Shown here piece by piece: positions 55,501 through 64,000 of a DNA stretch of 64,000 nucleotides. Both the position numbers and the translations under genes were made by a program. The stretch spans positions 6,873,501-6,937,500 of the forward strand of contig OY979722.1 of NCBI GenBank assembly GCA_963855995.1, written 5' to 3'. Every line of letters starts with the position of its first letter. The first letter of the stretch is position 1. Source of the stretch: Muricea muricata. Taxonomy: Eukaryota > Cnidaria > Anthozoa > Malacalcyonacea > Plexauridae. The notes below the pieces were generated by a model. That model was not told the DNA's origin. It saw nothing but the letters and a program-made list of their open reading frames with translations, and did no database searches.

Positions 55501-56895
55501 AACCTCTGCTTACCAAACCTTAGCTTACCAGATTTGCTTTGTTTTCTAGGTAACGCTGGTTTGAGCAGTAAATTAACTGGACTGCGTCTCAGAGAGAACA
55601 AAGACACGAAACAAAAACTCCGAAATCTCGTTGATCGTCTTATGGAAATTGTCCGAGAAGACAATCGCTTGGTTGTTATGTACACACTGAAAGCTATTTT
55701 TCTTTTTGTTTCAAATGCAGTTGTGGTAGTTGTATTGGCTTGGTGGTTATATGGTCGACAATGGCACGCGTCATTCGCATGTGATCTTTCCAATCATATT
55801 CCACTCATATATGAAGACTTAACGTGTTCTTTACCTGCAGCACCATTTCTATACGGCTTAATGATTTGTAATGTAATTTTTGCTTTTTGTATTTGTCTAT
55901 GTAATCTCTTTGCGTTAAGATGGGTTGGGACATTCCGAATAATTCGATGCAAGCATTATGACGACGCCTTTCAGAAGTGGACGTCCTTATCTCAGCAAGT
56001 GGGATATTTAGACTTTTGTTTTTGCCTAGATTTAGCAAGCTGGACTAGTAAAGACGGGAAAATATTGGGAGACATTATTTACTCGAGCCTCAAGCTTTAT
56101 CAGAAATCAGATAAACACTATTCGTATGTTGAACTAATGCAAGATGTTCATAAGAAGGGGAGGTTTTCATCATTGTTCTATCAAGGGGAGGTGATAGCTA
56201 ACGACCTTGGGCTAAAGATTTTGGAAGGAAACGTGTCAGACGATTGCTTATTCAACGCCATTGCAAAAGTTATAGGGGAAGATACGGTGACGGTGTGTGA
56301 TGGAATTGTTGACGAACTGACATCAAACATGTATGTTTACAAGGACCTTATTGACCGCGATATGAATTGCCCCGTTTTCGAGGAGTGCATTGAATTGATA
56401 CAAGAGAAAAGAACACCGAAGGAGTTTCATCACTATGCACTAATGGCTGCATGTAATGCTTTCAGTATTAATATCCTTGTTCTTACATCCAGTGCTAAAT
56501 GTTGCTTTTATAAAACAACAAATGATGGTACTGTAGGTGCTATCCCAACAAAGTATGTATTTTTTGTTCATCCAAATTACTACACCGCTGTAGTGGACAA
56601 GCCAGATCAGGCAGAGGAAATCAACAACAGAGAACTGTTTCTCTTGGACTCTGGTTATCGTAAACAAATTCAAAGCAAAGCAAAGGCTTCCTGGGAAAAA
56701 GACGGAAAGCAGGAGTTTGAAAAAACCATGAAAGCTTTAAACCCCCAAGTAATACAGTATGGAAAGAGCACTGTCCCGCCATCCAAACGACCAACCAATA
56801 TTTTAACTGACTTGTTCAGTGAAACTGGGCATAAGATTTCCAAACAAATTTTAAGAAAAATTTACATTCCAGGTTTGACAAAGCAACAGATTTAG
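52525..56895 (+). CDS. LRRC8/pannexin-like channel module fused to an OTU-like domain
   Basis: Two coding exons, 52525-52957 and 55550-56895 (GT/AG, phase 1), 592 aa. The start ATG follows an AG acceptor by eight bases and matches the very short N terminus of LRRC8 proteins (FRPWWEVLTFY near residue 21). Membrane segments at about 26-48, 87-110, 187-212 and 243-270. The two outer loops carry two cysteines each (57, 78; 222, 237). NYLIYFPYLMFLEW resembles LRRC8 TM2. Family proteins form hexameric anion or large-pore channels in the plasma membrane. Instead of leucine-rich repeats, residues about 365-496 look like an OTU domain (SDDCLFNAIAKVIG, FHHYALMAACNAFSINILVL, VFFVHPNYYTAVV) on the cytosolic side. 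Cys377 is in place of the OTU nucleophile, but the position of the catalytic His is Tyr488. A lysine-rich tail follows. The OTU identity is from motif pattern only. AATAAA lies at 57037-57042 and 57164-57169. Confidence 0.82.
53338..53513. mobile_element. Hairpin element in the channel-OTU intron
   Basis: Arms of about 75 bp: CAAATAGATTTCATTTTTTT and TGTAATAGATCACAGATGAC on the left, inverted on the right, around a CGACTGCGTCTCG loop. Confidence 0.85.
53692..53822. mobile_element. Second hairpin element in the channel-OTU intron
   Basis: Starts TATAGACCC and ends GGGTCTATA. Arms of about 60 bp include GTGATTCGGCAAAATATTAA and GATGATATTTCCCGAGGGCT. Confidence 0.88.
54122..54190. repeat. Short CG-rich palindromic cluster
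   Basis: Repeated CGAATCTCCCGGGA words in both orientations in the same intron. Confidence 0.7.
54588..55140 (-). mobile_element. Interspersed non-autonomous element, copy 3 (GATGGCGGCCG family), inverted
   Basis: Reverse complement of the unit at 3316-3955 and 14031-14605, in the channel-OTU intron. It has TAACTGTTTTATTATATAGA at one end and the TATATAGACTGCCATCGG terminus at the other. Confidence 0.7.
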
Positions 56896-57541
56896 AAAAG
56901 AAATATCTGTTTTGTTGTAAAGACCATGGCTACACTGTATCTGTACAGTAAAATTTAATATTGCGTAGCTTAGTAACAAAATCTGTAATCTTCTATTAAA
57001 TATATATTACAAACGACGCGCTTCATGAAATAGATTAATAAAATATATAGATAACCTCTGAACACGCATGATTCACATGTTGAATTTAGGGATTTAATTT
57101 TTACATAGATATAGCAAGAGTTATTTAGTTTTCTCTTATCCTAGCAACATGAAATGCACTTTAAATAAAAATTACTGGTTAAAATCACATTCTTGCACCA
57201 TACAGAATTGAATATGCAAACTTTTAGAAACAAGAACATGCGTGTATATTAAGCTTTCGGACTTTTGCGAACTATATATATGTATATATTGAGTTATTTG
57301 TGATCTTTGAAGTTGTTATCTTCAAATTGTGCTTTTTCATTTAAGAAAAAATGGCTGAATTGTTCTGTAATAACGTGTTTGGAACGTTTGTAAATTTCGC
57401 GCCATTTTGAATTTAATTAATTCAGAACTTCGTGTCGGATTAATTCAATTTATTCATTAATGCATTAATTCAGAAATCGTGCGAAAACGCTAAAATAGAC
57501 GGGGAAAAACGCTGGAAAACCCGGAATTTCGAACAAAAGTA

Positions 57542-60015
57542 ATGGAACAAGAAAACAAGGATTCGCATTCAATGATGCTAGAGCACAAAGGAAAGTACAC
57601 AAAGGAAGAATTGAACATGAATATCAAGGCATGGAGAAAACAGAACAACTATCTGCAGAGTCAATTCGTGAATAACTGCGAAATGACAAGTTTGCGAAAT
57701 GAATGCCCAACCCTGGAGAAATGCATGTATGATCTTTATCAAACCCGCGAAGCTTTAGAGACTATTTTAGAATCCTCTGTGGAGAAAATAGCACTTTTTG
57801 GGAAATTTAAGGACATGAGTCGAGAAAACAATGCGATAATGAGACGAGTACACCAAACAGTCCGTGATCTAAAAATGGATTATAAAGATGAACACTCGAT
57901 TGGATCGAAGCTCCGTTTCTTGCAAGTCTAGCAAAGGTTTTATGTCTGCCTTCACGAAGGGAAGCACTAGCTCTTCTACACGACAAAGCCGTCAAGATTT
58001 GGAAGAAGAAGCAGCAACATTAAAAGCTAAAATGCGTCTGAGTCAGGAGAAAGAAGAATTAGAATTAGTTAGAGCCTATCAACTTGCTTTAGAAGAGATA
58101 GAAGGACGAATGCTAGAGATCCAACAGGAAGAAAAAAGGATCAAGGAGCAAATCGAGTTATCCAAGGAAAAATTCGAAATAAGAGAAGAATTGGCTGAAG
58201 CGGAAGCACGGATCGAAGTGTGCACAAAATATGAACATCTGGATGCGCCCTTTGAACTTGTTGATGAAGTTCATTGCGAGGATGGAGCTCAAGATCATAT
58301 GCAGAAATTTATCGAATCCCAGCCTGACCCAACAATGATTAATAACGAGCCTGAAAATACCATCTTTTGTAGACCCCCAGAATCTCAACACCCCCTGCCA
58401 AGGACGTGGAGAGCAGTAAGGTTACTTACAACCAGCTCAATCCTCATTTCCCTTATTATGTAGGTAACAAAGTCAACGAATCAACCGTAATCGAAACACC
58501 TTCCAATAATCCCATTGCTTCCACTGCAGTTGAAAGTTCTGCAAACATTCCAACCTCAACAACGACTTCTCGAAATGACCCAATCGTTCTTCAAACCCAG
58601 CTGTGTGCAGTCACCAAATTGCTTGAATCCCCGAATCAAAGTCGACTACCCCTACCTGAACCAGGTACCTTCAATGGTGATCCACTGAACGGAAATATCC
58701 AGTATGGCTAAAGGCCTTTGAAACCCTCATCGAAAGTCGATCAGTGAATCCAGCAGAACGACTTCACTTTCTTGGAAGATATGTGGCAGGAGAAGCCAAG
58801 GAAATAATTCTAGGATTTATCAAAGAGCTAAAGAGATGTTATCCAAACGTTATGGAGATCCATTTGCGGTGGCATCTGCATTCCGAAAGAAACTTGACAC
58901 ATGGCCACAGATTGCTCCGCACGATAGCTTGGGACTACGAAAATATGCAGATTTTCTAGTACATTTGAAAAGGCGATGGAGAAGGTGAACAGTCTCGTGG
59001 TACTCAACGATGATCAAAAAATCAGAAAATGGCCTCACGACTTCCCAAAGGGGCTCCTTCAAGATGGGGACGAACTGTTTATAAGTGAAAGAATGAGAAC
59101 AACTATGTCGTGACTGAAGCTGATATTGCATGTGATCCAATTAACAGTCGACAGCGCAAGAGTGAAGAAGAGTCGAAGGGACCCAGGAATAGAAGAGATA
59201 ATGCCGGTTATAGATTTGCACCTCGTGTACGAAATGGAGTAGATGCGAGCAGAGCTTTGGCAACCCAATCTGGTAAAGACTTGTATGCTTTGTGATGGAA
59301 CCCACGAACTCGAATCCTGCACGAAATACAATGATATGGATGTGAAGGCAAGGAAAGAATTCGCCAAAACAAAGGGTCTCTTCAAAGGCTTCGGATTAGT
59401 TCGATTGTAACCGTTTGGTTGCATCACGAAGATAACCCTGAAAGAGAGAGCCTAGTTTATGCTCTTCTGGACGACCAGTTTGACACAACGTTCGTATCAC
59501 AGAGTGCTCTCAATAACCTTGTTGTAGAAGGACACAACCCAGATTTCGCTCTCGACCATGCATGCAGACAGTGAAGTTATAAAGAGTCGCAAAGTAAACG
59601 GATTGATGGTTAATTACTTTAATCGTAGTACCGAGATAACAACTAACACGCATATTTTCCTGCGCACTTTCTCTATAAAGAAAGTTGTGAAGGAAGTGAT
59701 CAATCCACAGCAGATTAGACAAATGATAGAATCGGATTTCTCCGAAAAACGTAGCGAAGGACAGCGATTGTCAATGGACGATAAGAAATTTCTAGAGCAA
59801 CTAGAGCATGGAATTCATCAGACGGACAACGGTCATTACGAGATCCCCTTGCCCTTTCGTAAGACACTTCCCAAACTACCCAACAACAAACTTCTAGCAC
59901 TGCGTAGATTGGAGAGGCTCAAGATTCGTCTAGAAAAGAACGAGCGATACCGTCAACACTACGTTGCATTTATGAAGGACCTTATCGGTAAAGGTTACGC
60001 GTTACGCTCAATTCG
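57542..60015 (+). pseudogene. Second BEL/Pao element: degenerate gag, protease and start of reverse transcriptase
   Basis: Plus strand, at least five frame changes. The gag lead (57542-57931) is followed by a long charged coiled coil (LALEEIEGRMLEIQQEEKRI, about 58010-58230). The capsid-like part has PLPEPGTFNGDP and ERLHFLGRYVAGEAKEIIL. Protease is at YALLDDQFDTTFVS (about 59460). The start of the reverse-transcriptase region follows (QQIRQMIESDFSEK, GHYEIPLPFRK, LPNNKLLALRRLERL, YVAFMKDLIGKGYA). It is then cut by the LINE at about 60004 and resumes at 63443. It belongs to a different BEL lineage from the element at 16339-22729, judged by gag. No 5' LTR was recognised. Confidence 0.85.
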
Positions 60016-63000
60016 AAGAGTCATTACTCATCATGGCGGTTAGCACGTTAACTCAACGCTCCTGTTATCTCGTCGTAGTGTTGCTCTTTTGGACTCTTTG
60101 GAAGTTCAGAGGAGATAGCAAAAGCCTATATTGTAATGGTAGCCTATTTACGGCCTTTAAGTTGGATATGAAGCAATTTCCTGGACGAAATTCGGGACTC
60201 CCAAGGCAGAGTTGTGATAGTAAATTGCCAACATTGGTGAAGTTTCGAGCTGGACTTCTTTTAACGAGGACAAGCCTGACTGCTGCTGGACTTATTTTGC
60301 TTGCTGGTGATGTAAGTTCTAACCCTGGCCCTGTGTTTAGTGCAACTAGTGAGGTACAAGCTGAGAACCTTTCCTTCTCGTCTCGTGTTGAAAATTATTG
60401 TAATGAAACGTGCCCAGAGCCAAACAGTCTTGCAGGCTTGACTAAAATGAAAGGAGTAAATATATTCCACCAAAATATTCGGGGTTTGTTTGGAAAAATG
60501 GCTAATTTATCCACCGTGTTTGAACTAGGAAAGGACATTGACATCTATACCTTATCAGAAACACACATAGTAAATAACAGCGAATTTGATAATGATAAAC
60601 TATATCAAATCCCGGGGTACCACTTTGTGAAGAAGAACAGACCTAGTGGACAACACGGTGGAGTAGCGGCATATATATCGAACAAACTACAGTGGAAAGA
60701 GCGACCGGATATTAAATCGGAAAGTTTAGAGTGTATTTGGATAGAGATTTTCCCAGTAAAGGCGAAAAGTTTCCTAGTTGGCTGTATTTACCGCCCCCCT
60801 GACTCGTCCCTTTACCACTTGAAAGACTTTAACAAACTTTTTGAATGTATGCTGTCAATTGTAAACGAATTAAAAATGGAAACGATTCTTATGGGAGATA
60901 TGAACATAAATTATCTTAAAAAGTCGGATCATCAAGAATTAAAGGATATTATAAATATTGCTGGTCTTAAACAGATTATTGATAGCCCCACGAGAGTTAC
61001 TGCAGAGTCCAGTACGCTGATAGATATTATATTGACAAATAGTGAACAGAATATTGCAAAATGGAAAGTAGTGCCTCTATCGTTAAGTGATCACGATTGC
61101 GTGGGTTGCGTGCGTAAGCTAAACAATCGAAAGTATACGGGAAAAACAATCAAAATACGAAATTATTCAAACTATAACTCGACCGAATTTTGTAAAGATA
61201 TAAATGCAGAAAATTGGCACAAGCTTTACCTAATACAAAGCGTAAATGAAGCGTGGGCATTCATGGAAGATCTGTTAATGCGTAATATAAACAAACATGC
61301 TCCCATTATAGAGAAGCGGGTTAAAGGACGTTTCTGTCCGTGGCTCTCGCCTGAACTGAAGAATCTAATGAACACTCGTGATAAACTTCATCGGAAGGCA
61401 AGGAAAACAAATACCGAGACCGACTGGATAGCCTATAAACAGTTGAAAAACCGATGTAACAACGCCGTAAAACAAGCCAAGTATGAGTATCATCGAAATC
61501 TTCAAGATGAAACCTGTAATAACCCTAAAAAGTTTTGGAGAGTAATAAAGAATATATTTCCTAGAGCAAGTTCAAAACAAACTAGTCTGGACGAAGACTG
61601 CACAACGGATACAAAGACAGTCGCGAACAAATTTTGCAAATTCTTTTCAACTATGGCTTTTAAATTAAAACAAAAGTCAATGCCACTAAGAAATTTTACT
61701 TGGGGAAAACCACCTGCACAGTCGAAGGTGAGAACAAACAAACAGTTTGAATTCACGTATGTAAGCAAAATCTTTGTCGAGAAACAGTTGAAGGCTCTTA
61801 AACGTGGGAAATCTCCTGGACATGATAATATTCCTCCTGGTATATTGAAGGATGCAGCAAGTGAACTGGCGACGCCTTTGTCTTATATTATAAATCTGTC
61901 CTTACGTACCGGTGTGGTGCCCTCAAAGTGGAAAATTGCCAAGGTGACTCCTATTCACAAAAGTGGATCAACATCATCCTTCGATAACTATCGACCTATA
62001 TCAGTGTTGCCGATATTATCTAAAATTTTAGAACGTGCTGCACATAAACAGTTAACCGAATTCCTCGAAATTAACAACTTATTATCTAGAAATCAATTTG
62101 GCTACCGTAAAAGAGATCTACAGAATATGCAACAGCTCTGTTTACGGACAATATTCGAAAGGAAGCGGACACGGGGAATCTCGTAGGAGCTATATTTGTT
62201 GATCTATCAAAAGCTTTCGACACGTTATCTCATAGTATATTACTGGTGAAACTCGAAAGTTATGGTATCGTGGGTATAGAACATAAATGGTTTTCTGACT
62301 ACTTATTTCAACGTAAGCAAGTATGCAGCTATAAAAACACATTGTCAGATGAATTCGCTTTAACATGTGGAGTGCCGCAAGGGTCGATTTTGGGACCAGT
62401 ACTGTTCCTATTATACCTTAATGACCTGGAAGAAAATCTCATTCATTCGAGAGCTGTATTATTTGCTGATGATACAGTTCTTTATGTGGCAGATCCATCA
62501 TTTTCCACTATCGAAAGTAAATTGAATGCTGACTTAAAAAATCTGTATAAATACTTTACAGAAAATGAACTAGTTATCAACCTTAAGAAGAATAAAACCT
62601 AATCAATGTTGTTTGGAACAGCAAAAAGATTAAGCAGTTGCCCAGATGAATTAGACTTACGCTACCACGATACAAAAATAATTTCAACCACCACATATAC
62701 ATACCTCGGAACTACCTTAGACAAAACACTGAACATGGGTGAAAATTTCAGAGTGACCTATAGGAAACTATCGTCAAAGTTACGTCTACTCTCTTCCTTG
62801 AAGCCCTGATAAACAAAGAAAAGTTTGGGGATGATCTATCAGGGGATAATTCTGCCAACAGTCTTATTCAACTGCATTGTAAACCTTAACTATTCAAATA
62901 CCCAACTAACGATGCTGGAATCAATTGATTGCAGAGTTCAGAAGATCCTTGGGGAAAAACGACCCAGTACCCTCAACGAAATTCATAAACATGCCGTGTT

Positions 63001-63442
63001 GCTTGTTAAGAAATGTATGTTAGGGGTTACCAACGAACATTTTTCAGATTACTTCACACTTAAAGTACATGACAAACCCACGAGAAATAATGGGGCTTTG
63101 CTTTGTATTCCGAAAGTAAAGCTGAAACTCACCAAATCAGGGTTTTTTTTCAATGGGTGTAAAAATTTTTAATGCCTTGCCCATTGAGATACGACGAACA
63201 GAATCTTTTTCTGATTTTAGAAACAGAGTAAAACACTTATATTTGTAAATATCTAGTTTGTTGGGGGGTTTTTCATCTTAATGCATGCATAGTATATGTT
63301 TATATATAACTATATAAATAGTAAATTTTTATGTAATATCTAATTGTATTGTTATTAATCTGACAGGACACACAGTAATAGCAGTAAATTTTTTACTGAA
63401 GTGTTTATCCTGCATGTAAATATTCATAATAATAATAATAAC
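60004..63442 (+). mobile_element. Nearly full-length CR1/L2-like LINE with a 2A-like motif
   Basis: Plus-strand LINE of about 3.4 kb inserted in the second BEL element. One large frame starts with ATG at 60033; coding continues with four small lesions to TAA at about 63246-63248, followed by a short 3' UTR and an (AAT)n tail (63425-63441). No target duplication could be seen at the edges (GGTTACGCG on the left, CGAGTCCCT on the right). Confidence 0.9.
60033..63248 (+). pseudogene. LINE ORF: leader with 2A-like motif, AP endonuclease, reverse transcriptase
   Basis: Residues 1-100 form a leader with hydrophobic stretches and end in AGDVSSNPGP (60303-60332), close to the 2A ribosome-skipping consensus but with Ser where Glu is usual. 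Endonuclease follows (VNIFHQNIRGL, LSETHI, CIYRPPDSS, MGDMNINYL, LIDIILTNS, LSDHDCVGCVRK). The reverse transcriptase has RGKSPGHDNIPPGILK and NYRPISVLPILSKILER, a frameshift near 62115, VDLSKAFDTLSHSILL, CGVPQGSILGPVLFLLYLND and VLFADDTVLYV (catalytic pair intact). TAA at 62600, then frame changes near 62810 and 63160 precede the end (ALPIEIRRTESFSDFRN). These few point lesions make it the youngest LINE copy here. Confidence 0.9.
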
Positions 63443-64000
63443 GAGTCCCTGAAGATGAACTTACGGACGAAGCAACGACAGCATGGTACATTTTTTGCCG
63501 TGGGATCTACCATCCACAGAAACTCGAGAAACTACGTGTGGTCTTCAATTGTAGTGCGAGTTACCACGGCGAATCGTTAAACGATCATCTGTTGCAAGGT
63601 CCGGACCTCACCAACGGACTGTTTGGTGTCCTATGCAGATTTCGACAAGGTCCGATCGCGCTCTCGTGTGACGAAGAAGCAATGTTCCATCAGTTTCACG
63701 TTAACGTTGCACATCGAAATTATCTACGCTTTCTATGGTGGGAGGATGAAGACACCACCACCATTCCAATGGAATTCAGAATGACGGTACACTTGTTTGG
63801 AGCGACGTCTTCCCCCGGATGCGCTAACTACGGACTGAAAAGGATCGCCGAAGACAACAATACTGAGTATGGATTGGAAGTTGCGGACTTTGTTAAGCGG
63901 GATTTCTATGTTGATGACGGACTAAAGTCTGCGACAACAATTTATGAAGATGCGTCAATGATTCACAAGACCAAGGATCTGTTGGCTCGAGGTGGTTTTC
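63443..64000 (+). pseudogene. Second BEL/Pao element: reverse transcriptase, continued to window edge
   Basis: Open frame to the last base. VPEDELTDEATTAWYIFCRG picks up where the frame left off at 60015, then LRVVFNCSASYHGESLNDHL, GPIALSCDEEAMFHQFHV, TVHLFGATSSPGCANYGL and RDFYVDDGLKSA (catalytic YVDD). About 185 codons without a stop, in contrast to the battered gag. RNase H and integrase would follow outside the window. Confidence 0.9.

Overview
This is AT-rich, intron-bearing animal DNA. Host exons are spliced with ordinary GT/AG sites, and the mobile-element mix (Penelope-like, DIRS, Ngaro, BEL/Pao, CR1/L2-like LINEs and many short inverted-repeat elements) is what I would expect of a cnidarian or similar marine invertebrate. 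The species cannot be fixed from the sequence alone.

Three host genes can be built exon by exon. (1) A WDR59 orthologue (GATOR2/mTORC1 pathway) lies on the minus strand, with seven exons between 25177 and 4084; its 3' part runs off the left edge. (2) A complete five-exon syntrophin (41134 to 30600, minus, 489 aa) has PH, PDZ, PH and SU regions. (3) A two-exon plus-strand gene (52525 to 56895, 592 aa) joins an LRRC8/pannexin-like four-pass channel module to a C-terminal OTU-like domain where leucine-rich repeats would normally be. I regard the third as the most unusual gene here.

Most of the rest is layered mobile DNA. 1-3054: three Penelope-like element remnants with four hammerhead-ribozyme folds. 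5.6-7.7 kb: clustered short inverted-repeat elements. 7717-11369: a DIRS element with 152-bp inverted termini and no visible tyrosine recombinase. 15.7-23.3 kb: a LINE remnant split by a complete BEL/Pao element (two 231-bp LTRs, 5-bp target duplication). These all sit in WDR59 introns. 43.5-50.8 kb: a Ngaro-type element with split direct repeats (A1 - coding - B1 - A2 - B2) and a minisatellite. It is interrupted by a 5'-truncated LINE, which is itself interrupted by a 259-bp element; a second short element sits in A1. 57.5 kb to the right edge: a second, degenerate BEL/Pao element split by a nearly full-length LINE that carries a 2A-like motif.

No rRNA, tRNA or CRISPR was recognised. The host genes show no operon-like relationship. 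The main theme is host genes whose introns and spacers serve as landing sites for retroelements, with enough intact junctions to read the order of insertion.
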